Assembly: GCF_021290985.1 (NCBI RefSeq)
Contig: NZ_JAJOYU010000001.1
Coordinates: forward strand, 372,001 to 436,000
Direction: 5' to 3'
DNA length: 64,000 bases
Origin: Rheinheimera soli
GTDB lineage: Bacteria; Pseudomonadota; Gammaproteobacteria; Enterobacterales; Alteromonadaceae
Below the pieces are notes generated by a model. The model ran no database searches and was not told the origin of the DNA. It worked only from the letters and a program-made list of their open reading frames with translations. The translations under genes were made by a program, and so were the position numbers. Shown here in pieces: positions 36,783-46,200 of this stretch (its first letter is position 1; every line of letters starts with the position of its first letter).

Positions 36783-37280
36783 TTAATCCAGATCGTTAAT
36801 AGCCCAAGTCACAATATGGTCTTCAAACTTTTCCATATCGACCTCGTCTTCTGAAATGGTTTTATTACGCACAGACATTTGTTTTTTATGCATCAGACTT
36901 TTTTTGCCATTGTTCAGCAGCGGATGCCAGGACGGTAAACCACGACCTTCATGCAAACGGCGGTAGCTGCAGCTGTTTGGCATAAAAAAGATGTCTTTTA
37001 AATTGTCTTGTGTCAGCTTCACACAATCCGGCACCAGGACTGTACGTTGTTCATACACAGTACAAGCACATTTGTGACTATCCAGATAACGACAAGCGAT
37101 ATTGGTAAAATGAATTTGCTCGTCTGGCTTGATGTAATCTGTTGGGCCTTCAGCCTCTTCGTCTTCATCATCAATAAATTTGTTCAGACAACATTTGGCA
37201 CAGCCGTCACAGACAGCTTCCCATTCTTCTATTGTCATTTGTTCCAGGCTTTTGGTTTCCCAGAATTTTGCTGTTAACAC
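36783..37280 (-). CDS. ycgN: YcgN family (UPF0260) cysteine-cluster protein
   Basis: A 165-residue protein with the eight-Cys pattern of the YkgJ/YcgN family, proposed to bind Zn or Fe: CDGCAKCCLNKF, ACRYLDSHKCACTVYEQR and PDCVKL, PNSCSYRRL. The N-terminus FWETKSLEQMTIEEWEAVCDGC is the family start. Its function is unknown. It lies 13 bases after ycgM in a cluster that matches ycgLMN near minCDE in E. coli. Confidence 0.93.
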   Translation of the reverse strand: MLTAKFWETKSLEQMTIEEWEAVCDGCAKCCLNKFIDDEDEEAEGPTDYIKPDEQIHFTNIACRYLDSHKCACTVYEQRTVLVPDCVKLTQDNLKDIFFMPNSCSYRRLHEGRGLPSWHPLLNNGKKSLMHKKQMSVRNKTISEDEVDMEKFEDHIVTWAINDLD

Positions 37281-37293
37281 TTCAACCTCTCTG

Positions 37294-37956
37294 TCAGCGT
37301 ACTGACGTCTTAATATGTAGCTTGTTAGCCAGAGTTAATTCTAACTGATCGCCGCTATAAAGTGGCCCTACACCTGCTGGTGTGCCGGTGAGCACCAGAT
37401 CGCCTGGTAACAAGGTAAAAAACTGCGACATCTCACTGATGATTTGAGTCACAGAACGGATCATCATTCGGGTATCGCCTTGCTGACGCAGTTCACCATT
37501 CACCGTCAGGCTAAACTCTAACTGTTGCACATCACCCAGTTCGTCCGCAGCAATAAAACCAGAGACAGGGCAAGCACCATCAAAACCTTTGGCAATTTCC
37601 CAGGGCCGTCCCAACTCTTTTAATTTCTTTTGCTGGTCCCGAAGCGTTAAATCCAGCGCCAGACCATAACCCCACACCGCATCCAGCACTTGTTCCGGAG
37701 TCACTTTGGTTAAAGGTGCTTTAATCAGCACCGCCAGTTCAGTTTCATTATGCACTGCACCTAACTGGTCTGGGATCAGAAAAGGCTGATTGATATCAAC
37801 AAGGGCCGTGTTGGGTTTGATAAAAAACAGTGCTTCTGCTGCTGTTTTGCTGTTCATCTCAGCAATATGGTCCTGATAATTCTGACCTATGCAAAGCACT
37901 TTGCCTGCAGGCAGGTGAATAGCCTGTCCATGAACATCGTTATGCTGATAACTCAT
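37294..37956 (-). CDS. ycgM: Fumarylacetoacetate hydrolase family protein YcgM
   Basis: A 220-residue FAH-fold protein. Metal-binding residues are in FFIKPNTALVD (lead), HNETELAVLI (Glu-x-Glu) and LTLRDQQKKLKELGRPWEIAKGFDGACPVSGF. The end LPGDLVLTGTPAGVGPLYSGD is typical. The family includes acylpyruvases and oxaloacetate decarboxylase-like enzymes; the substrate here is not known. It is 2 bases downstream of the transglycosylase gene and just upstream of ycgN. Confidence 0.92.
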   Translation of the reverse strand: MSYQHNDVHGQAIHLPAGKVLCIGQNYQDHIAEMNSKTAAEALFFIKPNTALVDINQPFLIPDQLGAVHNETELAVLIKAPLTKVTPEQVLDAVWGYGLALDLTLRDQQKKLKELGRPWEIAKGFDGACPVSGFIAADELGDVQQLEFSLTVNGELRQQGDTRMMIRSVTQIISEMSQFFTLLPGDLVLTGTPAGVGPLYSGDQLELTLANKLHIKTSVR

Positions 37957-37958
37957 GT

Positions 37959-39110
37959 TTAATCCTCAGCCACTATTAAATCAGCCAGATAACCTACGCT
38001 GGTGACAAAATAATAAGAGCGGTTCCAGTGCATCAGCGTCTGGTAGTTGCTGTACGCCAGATACACCCGGCCTTGTTCGTCATCCGGCATCACCAAAGCA
38101 GCTTTGATATCTCGCTTGGGCAGAGCTTTGCCTTCAGTGGTGCGAACGCCCAAGGTTTGCCATGCCGCTAAAGAACGTTCAGATTTAGCCCACCACTGCA
38201 GCCACTGAGTTCTGTCTTTGCTGCCTTTTGGGATCACGTAAGAGAAATCAAAGTTTTTTGGTACTTTTACTTCCCTGCCCCAGGTTTGGCTATTGTCCCA
38301 ACCCCGGGTTTTTAAATAATTAGCAATAGAGGCAAAAGCGTCAGAGCGGCTTTGCCAGATATTGATATGACCATCGCCGTCACCATCCTGAGCGTAGGAC
38401 ATAAAAGCACTTGGCATAAACTGGCTTTGACCCATAGCACCGGCCCATGAGCCTTTCATGTCCGCTAATTTGACATGACCTTGCTGCAAAATATCCAGCG
38501 CCAGAAAAAACTCGGATTTAAAAAAAGTTTCACGGCGGCCGTCATACGCCATGGTAGCTAAAGCCGAAGGCACTGAATAGTTGCCCATAAACTTACCAAA
38601 GCTGCTTTCCAGGCCCCACAAGGCCACGATAAAACGGGGTTGTACCCCATATTTCTGACCTATAGCTTCCAGCTCTTTCTGATGTTCTTTGTAGTACTTA
38701 CGCGCCAAATCTATACGCATTTTGCTGACACGTTTAGGCAAATAGGTATCTAACGTCTCGGTGAATTCAGGCTGTTTTTTATCAGCGACCACAGCAGACT
38801 GGTAATGCTTCAGGCTGGCAAACACTTCATCAACTAAAGCTTTGGAATAGCCCTTTTGTAAGGCTTCCTGTTTTAAAGACGCTACATAGTTTTCAAAACT
38901 GCCTCTAGTGACTGCGGCCTGAGCAGGCTCAGCTGTTGCTACCGCACTGGCGGCTTTGGCTTGGGGCTCTGCTGGTGCTTTAGTTTGTGCTGTGGCGGCA
39001 GCTTGTGTCTTTGCGACTTCAGCTGCAGTCTGAGCTTTACCAGAGACAGTAGCGGTACAAGCCAATAATAGGCTGCTGGCAACGATAACTGTGATTTGAG
39101 TGAACTTCAT
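37959..39110 (-). CDS. MltB-type lytic murein transglycosylase, lipoprotein
   Basis: A 383-residue protein with lipoprotein signal ending LLLAC (Cys18), an Ala/Gln/Thr-rich linker of about 50 residues, and the SLT_2 domain: FIVALWGLESSFGKFMGNYSVPSALATMAYDGRR, with catalytic Glu in the ES pair, then WAGAMGQSQFMPSAFMSYAQDGDGDGHINIW. It cleaves peptidoglycan to 1,6-anhydro ends from the outer membrane. A C-terminal domain (GRVYLAYSNYQTLMHWNRSYYF) is typical of this class. Four bases separate it from ycgL. Confidence 0.92.
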   Translation of the reverse strand: MKFTQITVIVASSLLLACTATVSGKAQTAAEVAKTQAAATAQTKAPAEPQAKAASAVATAEPAQAAVTRGSFENYVASLKQEALQKGYSKALVDEVFASLKHYQSAVVADKKQPEFTETLDTYLPKRVSKMRIDLARKYYKEHQKELEAIGQKYGVQPRFIVALWGLESSFGKFMGNYSVPSALATMAYDGRRETFFKSEFFLALDILQQGHVKLADMKGSWAGAMGQSQFMPSAFMSYAQDGDGDGHINIWQSRSDAFASIANYLKTRGWDNSQTWGREVKVPKNFDFSYVIPKGSKDRTQWLQWWAKSERSLAAWQTLGVRTTEGKALPKRDIKAALVMPDDEQGRVYLAYSNYQTLMHWNRSYYFVTSVGYLADLIVAED

Positions 39111-39113
39111 GTA

Positions 39114-39392
39114 CTACTCCTTGTTTTGCTGGCTCTCTTTATGCGCTTTGAGTAAATCTTCAGGCGGCGGAGGTAACTGCAAATAAAAGCCCTGCTCTGT
39201 CAGCTGTTGTCTGACCTTGTCGATATCGGCATGGGCTAATTTGCTTTTGGTCGCCAGATTAATCAGCGTGACCAGCATAGGTTTACCAAAGGTTTTAAGT
39301 AAGGCTTCAGGTACAGCGCTAAAATCGTCGCGGCGCAATACATACAAATAGGTTTGGTCCAGTTTAGGACTTTTATAAACAACACATAACAT
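39114..39392 (-). CDS. ycgL: YcgL domain protein
   Basis: A 92-residue protein: MLCVVYKSPKLDQTYLYVLRRDDFSAVPEALLKTFG is the YcgL domain, a small conserved gammaproteobacterial family with no firm function. ATG 39392 is the family start even though the frame stays open 51 codons upstream and no clear ribosome site is seen. Divergent from minC and at the head of the ycgL-transglycosylase-ycgM-ycgN row. Confidence 0.92.
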   Translation of the reverse strand: MLCVVYKSPKLDQTYLYVLRRDDFSAVPEALLKTFGKPMLVTLINLATKSKLAHADIDKVRQQLTEQGFYLQLPPPPEDLLKAHKESQQNKE

Positions 39393-39533
39393 AGGACAAA
39401 AACTACTCTTACTAACTTGCCTAACAGGGGCGCAAACTATAACATGAAGCACCAGCCTTGCGTACCAAGCGAATAAAGGCTGACACGAATTTTTGCCGTC
39501 ATTAAACAAATAATAAAGTGCGCATTTTGAGCT

Positions 39534-40235
39534 ATGTCTGATCATTCCTTTGAATTAAAAGGCAGTTTGTTTCCACTGTCTGTGTTGTATTGTCAGGACC
39601 TGTCTGCTGCTGCCGTAAAAACTCAGCTGCAACAAAAACTGGCGCAAGCTCCTGCTTTTTTTTACCGCGCACCTGTGGTGATTAATGTCGAGTCTGTTAC
39701 TCAAGCTCCTGATTTTGCAGCCATTGCTGAAGTTTTTAAAGAACTTGAGCTGGTATTAGTGGGTGTATGTGGTGCTTCAGCTGAATTGAAAAAAGTGGCT
39801 CAGGCCGCAGGTTTAGCTGCACTTCAACTAAGTAAAAGCAAAACGCCGGCTAAAGAAACCAAAGAAATTGAAGCCAAAACTGAAGCAGCAGCTGTAGCTC
39901 CTGTGATGGAAACCAAAGTGGTGGAGCAAAATATTCGCTCTGGCCAGCAAATTTATGCCAAAGGTGCAGATTTAGTGATCCGTGGTACTGTAGGTGCCGG
40001 CGCTGAAGTCATTGCTGATGGAAATATACATATTTACGGTACGCTGCGTGGCAAAGCCATAGCAGGAGCTGCCGGAGATAATCAAAAACGCGTGTTTTGT
40101 CACAAGCTGGAAGCTGAACTGATCTCCATAGCCGGAAGTTACTGGTTAAGTGACAGTCTGCAAGGCGAATATTGGGGTAAGTCGGCTTGCATTGGGTTGC
40201 AGGACGATAAGTTGGTTTTAGCAGATTTGCTTTAA
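39534..40235 (+). CDS. minC: Septum site-determining protein MinC
   Basis: A 233-residue FtsZ inhibitor. The N-terminal domain FELKGSLFPLSVLYCQDLSAAAVKTQLQQKLAQAPAFF blocks FtsZ assembly; an Ala/Lys/Glu linker follows; the C-terminal beta-helix (VVEQNIRSGQQIYAKGADLVIRGTVGAGAEVIADGNIHIYGTLRGKAIAGAAGD) binds MinD. It starts 12 bases ahead of minD and forms the minCDE operon that keeps division at mid-cell. Confidence 0.97.
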   Translation: MSDHSFELKGSLFPLSVLYCQDLSAAAVKTQLQQKLAQAPAFFYRAPVVINVESVTQAPDFAAIAEVFKELELVLVGVCGASAELKKVAQAAGLAALQLSKSKTPAKETKEIEAKTEAAAVAPVMETKVVEQNIRSGQQIYAKGADLVIRGTVGAGAEVIADGNIHIYGTLRGKAIAGAAGDNQKRVFCHKLEAELISIAGSYWLSDSLQGEYWGKSACIGLQDDKLVLADLL

Positions 40236-40247
40236 GGATATTTTGCG

Positions 40248-41057
40248 ATGGCAAAAATCATTGTTGTTACATCAGGTAAAGGTGGCGTAGGCAAAACTAC
40301 GTCAAGCGCGGCTATTGGTACAGGCATCGCCATGCGCGGTTTCAAAACCGTTATTATCGATTTCGATATAGGTTTAAGAAACCTGGACTTAATCATGGGT
40401 TGCGAGCGTCGTGTTGTATACGACTTCGTCAACGTGATTAATGGTGAAGCGAATTTAAAACAGGCGATGATCAAAGATAAACGTATCGATACCCTGTTTA
40501 TTCTGCCTGCTTCACAAACCCGTGATAAAGATGCGCTGAGTAAAGAAGGTGTAGAACGCATTCTGAACGAGCTGGCGCAGGAATTTGATTACATCATCTG
40601 TGACTCGCCTGCTGGTATTGAATCAGGCGCTATGATGGCGTTGTATTTTGCCGACGAAGCTGTGGTTGTGACTAACCCTGAAGTATCTTCAGTGCGTGAC
40701 TCAGACCGTATTTTAGGAATGCTCAGCAGCAAATCTCGCCGTGCAGAACAAGGTTTACCAGGTATTAAAGAACACTTGTTGTTAACCCGTTACAACCCAG
40801 AGCGTGTTATTAAAGGTGAAATGCTCAGTGTTGAAGACGTGGGTGAGATTCTGGCGATTAAACTGCTGGGTGTGATCCCTGAGTCTCAGGCGGTTTTAAA
40901 CGCGTCCAACTCTGGTACTCCGGTGATTCTGGACGAAGACAGTGATGCTGGCCAGGCCTATTTAGATACGGTCGCCCGCTTGCTCGGCGAAGAAGTGCCT
41001 TTCCGTTTCCTGAACGTGGAGAAAAAAGGCTTGCTGAAACGTATATTTGGAGGCTAA
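40248..41057 (+). CDS. minD: Septum site-determining ATPase MinD
   Basis: A 269-residue deviant-Walker ATPase: [16 protein letters not shown] (residues 9 on), with K11 and K16, [20 protein letters not shown] and the C-terminal amphipathic helix [13 protein letters not shown] that binds the membrane. It recruits MinC and oscillates under MinE. AAGGA precedes its ATG. Confidence 0.98.
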   Translation: MAKIIVVTSGKGGVGKTTSSAAIGTGIAMRGFKTVIIDFDIGLRNLDLIMGCERRVVYDFVNVINGEANLKQAMIKDKRIDTLFILPASQTRDKDALSKEGVERILNELAQEFDYIICDSPAGIESGAMMALYFADEAVVVTNPEVSSVRDSDRILGMLSSKSRRAEQGLPGIKEHLLLTRYNPERVIKGEMLSVEDVGEILAIKLLGVIPESQAVLNASNSGTPVILDEDSDAGQAYLDTVARLLGEEVPFRFLNVEKKGLLKRIFGG

Positions 41058-41061
41058 GCGA

Positions 41062-41322
41062 ATGTCGTTATTGGATTATTTCCGTTCAACGAAAAAAAAT
41101 ACCGCTTCAACTGCCAAAGAGCGGTTACAGATCATCGTTGCGCATGAACGCAACCGCCGCAACAGTCCGGATTATTTACCACAACTGGAGCGAGATATTT
41201 TGGCGGTGATCCGCAAGTATGTGGATATAGCTGACGATCAGGTATCGGTATCGCTGGAGAAAAGCTCAGATCAACTGTCTGTGCTGGAATTAAACGTTAC
41301 CTTCCCTGACGATAAAAAGTAA
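41062..41322 (+). CDS. minE: Cell division topological specificity factor MinE
   Basis: An 86-residue MinD regulator: [32 protein letters not shown] carries the membrane-binding and anti-MinCD parts and [19 protein letters not shown] the dimer domain. ATG 41062 follows TTGGAGG inside the minD end and lies 4 bases after the minD stop, so it is translated with minD. Confidence 0.97.
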   Translation: MSLLDYFRSTKKNTASTAKERLQIIVAHERNRRNSPDYLPQLERDILAVIRKYVDIADDQVSVSLEKSSDQLSVLELNVTFPDDKK

Positions 41323-41327
41323 CAAAT

Positions 41328-41362
41328 AAAAGAGGCAGAGTCTGTGACTCTGCCTCTTTTTT
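41328..41362 (+). terminator. Terminator after minE
   Basis: A 14-pair stem (AAAAGAGGCAGAGT with its complement) with a 5-base loop, followed by TT. It also faces the convergent DUF4397 gene ending at 41370. Confidence 0.9.
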
Positions 41363-41369
41363 GCCACTC

Positions 41370-42737
41370 TTAGTTAGCAAAGTCATCCATCAGGATCAAA
41401 CCCAGATCCGTTGTTAAGCCCTCACCATCGCGAGCTACTGCCGTATAAATACTATTGGCGTCTAATGTGACTGCTACTGGGCCTATGGCTGCTGTCTTGC
41501 TGCCTGTAGGTGTCACAGTGACAAAATAATCCCCTGCTGGTACCTGAACATAGCCAGAATCCGCTTTGAAAGGCACGTTACTCAGCGCAGCTGTGGCCGC
41601 AGAAATGTCTGAGTTCGCCGTCAGATAAACATCCACTGGACCTGCCAGGCTTGAACCATGGATCACGCGGATTTGCGCTGCTGTGGCAATGCGACGCGGA
41701 TGGTCCATTACAACCAAAGGTTCAATGCTTTCTTCTGTCAAAGAGCCCACTGCGTGCACTGTGTAATAAGCACCGCTTTCTAATTCTAAATCGGCGTCAA
41801 TCACCACTACAGAATTGTCAGCGTCAGCAGCAACTTTCACGTTGTAAGTATCAGGGGCCAGTTCGGCATAACCGGTAAAGTCAGGGAAAGCCAGTGCATT
41901 AATAGCTTCGGCATCGTTCACTAAGATGTCCACAGCGGGTGCATCGGACACATCGTGCACTACGCGCACAGCAGAGACTGAACCTGTGTCTAACAACTCA
42001 AGGCTTGTATTGCCACCCTGAACTAAAGCTAATAAAGATACAGGTGAAGGTCCGGCAAAACGGCTGTCCAAAGCAGCAACAGTTAAGTCGCTTCCTGAAG
42101 CTAAAGCCACAGTGCCAGAATCAAACACCACTGTAGTTAAGTTACCTGCCGGGGTAATTCGAACTCTGTAATCCCCGGCTGGCACAGTCACATCACCTGT
42201 TGCATCGCTGAACTCTAAGGTTGCAGCGACAGTGCCAGCAGATAACGTATCAGCAGGCGCTGTTAAATGCACATCGACTGTGGGCGCAGACGCCGCAGCA
42301 TGCACGACGCGCAGACGCACGTTGCCGCTACTCACTGCAGTTTGTGGGAAATTAACCACCAGAGGTTCAATGCTGCCATCTGCAGCTTTCCCTGTGGCAA
42401 AAACAACATAGTCTGTGGCATCTGCCAAAGCCAAAGTAGTTGCAGGGATAACCCGGGCCAACTCGCCGCCTGGGAGTTTTGCATCAACTGCTAACGTAAA
42501 ATCTCCTGGGCTTGCAACAAGAGGTTCAGCAACTGCGCCGAAGGCCAGATTTTGTATAACAACCCCGTTGGTGCGACTGACAGCGACATCAGGTGCGTCT
42601 GATACTGCATGCACCACTTTCACTGACAAGCTCACTGGTTTTTCCGGAGGTACAGGTAAATCATTGTCGGAACTATTACAACCGATCAATAAAAAGGCTG
42701 CACCCATTGCGAGCGACTTTATTTTCCATTGCATCAT
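41370..42737 (-). CDS. DUF4397 repeat lipoprotein
   Basis: A 455-residue exported lipoprotein, lipobox LLIGC (Cys20), with four DUF4397 immunoglobulin-like modules. Each has a version of VRVVHxxxDAPxVD (VKVVHAVSDAPDVAV, LRVVHAAASAPTVDV, VRVVHDVSDAPAVDI, IRVIHGSSLAGPVDV) and YxVxxTxxG strand ends. DUF4397 proteins are surface or periplasmic and of unknown job. AAAGGG lies 7 bases before ATG 42737. It is convergent with minE. Confidence 0.9.
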   Translation of the reverse strand: MMQWKIKSLAMGAAFLLIGCNSSDNDLPVPPEKPVSLSVKVVHAVSDAPDVAVSRTNGVVIQNLAFGAVAEPLVASPGDFTLAVDAKLPGGELARVIPATTLALADATDYVVFATGKAADGSIEPLVVNFPQTAVSSGNVRLRVVHAAASAPTVDVHLTAPADTLSAGTVAATLEFSDATGDVTVPAGDYRVRITPAGNLTTVVFDSGTVALASGSDLTVAALDSRFAGPSPVSLLALVQGGNTSLELLDTGSVSAVRVVHDVSDAPAVDILVNDAEAINALAFPDFTGYAELAPDTYNVKVAADADNSVVVIDADLELESGAYYTVHAVGSLTEESIEPLVVMDHPRRIATAAQIRVIHGSSLAGPVDVYLTANSDISAATAALSNVPFKADSGYVQVPAGDYFVTVTPTGSKTAAIGPVAVTLDANSIYTAVARDGEGLTTDLGLILMDDFAN

Positions 42738-42891
42738 TTTATAACCCTTTGATTGTTGATGTAGCTCAAGAGTTACGGGATTGTTTTTTTTTTAGATCAA
42801 TGCAGATTTTTGAAAAAAAAAGCATGGTTTAGCCGAAAAAATCTACTAAACCATCCTGTGAAGAGGGCTGTATTACGTATGATCAGTGAAT

Positions 42892-44037
42892 TCAGATCAG
42901 TGACTGAATGTGCGCGGGAACAGGTAAGTGTTTTATTAAGATCTCACGACGCCAGCCACGCAAAAATTCCGGAACAGGCAGTTGAGCTCTGTCTTCGTCA
43001 CTGACCCGCCAGCACCAGTTAAAGTACTCGGTACTCTGCCGCCGCACAGCGATAAATTCTGCCGGAATATCGGACACTTTAGCCGCCGCTTTAATTGCAT
43101 CTGTAATGCGCTGCAGCTCTTCTTTAAAACCAGCGAACACATCAGTGTGATAAAAAGGCTGTGGGCATTGTTCCAGCGGTAAAGCTTTGGCTTGTTCAAT
43201 AAGAGCTAACACTGTTTTACCATGGCGGCGAACTTCACGACCTGGTAACTCAGGAATATTAAACATCGACTCCAGACTGCCAGGGCGGCGTTTGGCAATA
43301 TCCAGTAAATGATGATCTTTAAAAATAAAACCCAGAGCCATATCGTGCTGCTGTGCATAATCCTGTCGCCAGATCACTAACTCTCGCAAAATGGCCAGCT
43401 CACGTGGCGTCAGCAAATTGCTGTTTTTCAGATCCAGATGGCGAAATGACAAAGGCAAACCAAAAGAGCGTCGCACTATTAAATGTTCACCTTCAGCAAG
43501 CAGCAGCTCGTATTGCTCTTTTGCGACCAGTTCAGCTTTCAGCGCCTGATACACGTCCAGCAAATGCTCTACATCTTTAGCAGCGTAGTCCAGCTGCAAA
43601 GCCGATAAAGGCCGGGCTATCCAATCGGTGCGGGATTCACTTTTATCCAGCTCCACAGCACAAACTCTTTGCACCAGCTTGGCATAGCCCTGACTACCAC
43701 CCCAACCTGCCAGCTCGGCCGCCAGTTGAGTATCAATCAGAGGCAATATCGGCAATAAATTTTTAGTAGCTAAGGCTTCTAAATCTTCATTGCAGGAATG
43801 CACAACCTTACAAACCGACGGATTAGCAAACAGCTGTTGCAAGGAGCTCCAGTCATCAATAGCTAAAGGATCAACTAACACCAGTTGTTTGCCATCAAAC
43901 AGCTGAATTAAACCAAGCTTGGGGTATAAGGTGGTTTGGCGGACAAATTCAGTATCCACAGCTAACACCTCAGCACTGGCGGCTTGCGCACAAAAAGCAG
44001 CTAAAGCAGATGAAGTGGTAATAAGCTGATACGTCAT
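42892..44037 (-). CDS. rnd: Ribonuclease D
   Basis: A 381-residue 3'-5' exonuclease trimming tRNA precursors. The DEDD residues appear in LAVDTEFVRQTTLYPKLGLIQL (D28, E30), VVHSCNEDLEAL and LDYAAKDVEHLLDVY. A single HRDC domain follows (LTPRELAILRELVIWRQDYAQQHDMALGFIFKDHHLLDIAKRRP). E. coli Rnd has 375 residues. It lies downstream of fadD behind a terminator, as in E. coli. Confidence 0.97.
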   Translation of the reverse strand: MTYQLITTSSALAAFCAQAASAEVLAVDTEFVRQTTLYPKLGLIQLFDGKQLVLVDPLAIDDWSSLQQLFANPSVCKVVHSCNEDLEALATKNLLPILPLIDTQLAAELAGWGGSQGYAKLVQRVCAVELDKSESRTDWIARPLSALQLDYAAKDVEHLLDVYQALKAELVAKEQYELLLAEGEHLIVRRSFGLPLSFRHLDLKNSNLLTPRELAILRELVIWRQDYAQQHDMALGFIFKDHHLLDIAKRRPGSLESMFNIPELPGREVRRHGKTVLALIEQAKALPLEQCPQPFYHTDVFAGFKEELQRITDAIKAAAKVSDIPAEFIAVRRQSTEYFNWCWRVSDEDRAQLPVPEFLRGWRREILIKHLPVPAHIQSLI

Positions 44038-44084
44038 TTGATATCCTTGATTTTCTTTATTTCTGTCTCTGACTTTTAAGCATA

Positions 44085-44110
44085 AAAAAACCGGCCTGCG
44101 CCGGTTTTTT
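44085..44110 (-). terminator. Terminator between fadD and rnd
   Basis: AAAAAACCGGC-CTGC-GCCGGTTTTTT, a perfect 11-pair stem just after the fadD stop; the A/T flanks make it usable on the minus strand. Confidence 0.9.
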
Positions 44111-44115
44111 CTGGA

Positions 44116-45774
44116 TCAACCTTTCAGCTCTCGCCTTAAGATTTTACCCACATTGGTTTTTGGCAATTCAGTGCGGAATTCTACCAGCTTCGGCACTTTA
44201 TAGCCCGTCAAACGTTCCTTACAGTGTTGAATTAATTCAGCATCTGTCAGGCTCTGGTCTTTTTTCACCACAAAAATCTTCACGGCTTCACCAGTAGCTT
44301 CGTTTGGCACACCTACAGCGGCGACTTCCAGCACTTTTTCGTTCATCGCGACTACTTCTTCAATTTCATTCGGATAAACGTTAAAACCAGAGACTAAAAT
44401 CATGTCTTTTTTACGGTCAACTATGTAGAAGAAACCATCGTCATCCATACGAGCTATATCGCCTGTAGCCAACCAGCCATCTTCGTTCAGTACTTTTGCC
44501 GTTTCTTCTGGTCTGTCGTAGTAGCCTTTCATCACTTGTGGACCTTTGACCCACATTTCACCGGCTTCGCCAGCAGCCACTTCAACACCATCATCGTTTA
44601 CCAGCTTGATATCAGTCGAAGGCGCTGGAAAACCAATGCTGCCATTATACGCAGGCAGATTGTAAGGGCTGACTGTGACCAAAGGCGCACATTCAGTTAA
44701 ACCATAACCTTCCACCAAACGTGTATGAGTGACTTTCTGCCAACGTTCTGCAACAGGACGCTGAACGGCCATACCGCCACCTAAAGCCAGTTTCAGTCTG
44801 CTGAAATCCAACTGGGCAAAACCAGGGGTATTCAGTAAACCATTAAACAGCGTATTGACGCCTGTTAAAGCGGTAAAAGGATAGGTCGCCAGCTCTTTGA
44901 CAAAATTGGGCATGTCTCTTGGATTGGTGATCAGAAGGTTAGTGCCACCATATTTCATAAACATCAGGAAATTAGCGGTTAAAGCGAAGATATGGTACAG
45001 CGGCAAAGCTGTAACAATAAACTCCTGGCCTTTAGTTAACACAGGACCAATACAACCATCGGCCTGCTCCAGGTTCGCAACCATATTACGATGAGTCAGC
45101 ATCGCACCTTTGGAAACACCTGTAGTACCGCCTGTGTATTGCAGGAAAGCTAAATCATCTCCAACAACCACTGGTTTTTTATAAGCTGCTTCATCGCCAG
45201 CAGCAATCACTTGTTTGTAACTTATATACTTTTGCAGGTTGTGGGCTGGGATCAGCTTTTTCACATGCTTGACCACCAGATTGACAATAGTGCCTTTCAC
45301 CAGACCTAACATATCGCCCATGTGCGTCAGGATCACATGATCCAACTTCACTTTGTCTTGTACATCAGACAAGGTATGGGCAAAGTTTTCGACAATCACT
45401 ATAGCTTTAGCTTTAGAATCAAGCAGTTGATGCTGCAGTTCACGTGGTGTATACAGTGGGTTAACGTTCACCACCACACAACCAGCACGCAAAATACCTA
45501 AAATACAAACAGGGTATTGCAGCAAGTTTGGCATCATCACAGCGACGGCGTCACCTTGTTTCAAACCTAACTGTTGTTGCAAATAAGCAGCAAACTTTAA
45601 ACTCAGCTTATCCAGCTCTGCATAAGTAATGCTTTTGCCCATATTGATAAAGGCGGTTCTGTCGGCGTAGTCTCTGATGCTTTCATCAAAGACTTCCAGT
45701 AATGATGCGTAATGGTCGGCATTGATATCAACCGGAACGCCTTCAGGGTAATTTTTTGACCAGACTCGATCCAC
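44116..45774 (-). CDS. fadD: Long-chain fatty acid-CoA ligase
   Basis: A 552-residue acyl-CoA synthetase of the AMP-forming family (E. coli FadD 561). P-loop [22 protein letters not shown], the family block [55 protein letters not shown] and the catalytic Lys in [13 protein letters not shown] are visible. It activates imported fatty acids at the inner membrane. Upstream, 45965-46200 is a tandem repeat; the promoter should lie between 45775 and 45960 but no box was convincing. Confidence 0.97.
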   Translation of the reverse strand: MDRVWSKNYPEGVPVDINADHYASLLEVFDESIRDYADRTAFINMGKSITYAELDKLSLKFAAYLQQQLGLKQGDAVAVMMPNLLQYPVCILGILRAGCVVVNVNPLYTPRELQHQLLDSKAKAIVIVENFAHTLSDVQDKVKLDHVILTHMGDMLGLVKGTIVNLVVKHVKKLIPAHNLQKYISYKQVIAAGDEAAYKKPVVVGDDLAFLQYTGGTTGVSKGAMLTHRNMVANLEQADGCIGPVLTKGQEFIVTALPLYHIFALTANFLMFMKYGGTNLLITNPRDMPNFVKELATYPFTALTGVNTLFNGLLNTPGFAQLDFSRLKLALGGGMAVQRPVAERWQKVTHTRLVEGYGLTECAPLVTVSPYNLPAYNGSIGFPAPSTDIKLVNDDGVEVAAGEAGEMWVKGPQVMKGYYDRPEETAKVLNEDGWLATGDIARMDDDGFFYIVDRKKDMILVSGFNVYPNEIEEVVAMNEKVLEVAAVGVPNEATGEAVKIFVVKKDQSLTDAELIQHCKERLTGYKVPKLVEFRTELPKTNVGKILRRELKG

Positions 45775-45964
45775 TGTCCTCTCCTCGTGGTATTTATTAT
45801 TTTTTAGTTATAGTAGTTATAGTTAGTGCTTCGGCCCTTTGCACAGACATAATTTAATTCTGGCACAAAGGACACTGAGTTTTTACTCTAATACGGCATC
45901 ATCCCACAATTGTTCAGATTTAACAATTGTCTGCAGAACGGCAGTTCTGGCATTGACTATAACA

Positions 45965-46200
45965 GCATAAAAAATCGTCAGGAACGATTTTTAACAGCTT
46001 TAGCTGGCCCGTAAGGCTGCTCTGCGGGATTGCAGAGCATAAAAAATCGTCAGGAACGATTTTTAACAGCTTTAGCTGGCCCGCAAGGGTGCTCTGCAGG
46101 ATTGCAGAGCATAAAAAATCGTCAGGAACGATTTTTAACAGCTTTAGCTGGCCCGCAAGGGTGCTCTGCAGGATTGCAGAGCATAAAAAACAATCAGGAC
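45965..46200. repeat. Three 72-base tandem repeats, each with two hairpins
   Basis: Copies start at 45965, 46037 and 46109 with a broken fourth from 46181. Each has AAAAATCGT-CAGGA-ACGATTTTT, a terminator-shaped hairpin, then AGCTTTAGCT and TGGCCC, then GCTCTGCA-GGAT-TGCAGAGC. The period is 24 codons, so one plus-strand frame stays open with a 24-residue repeat (QSIKNRQERFLTALAGPQGCSAGL), judged non-coding. The fourth copy supplies the stop codon of the hydrolase gene at 46194. Confidence 0.9.
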
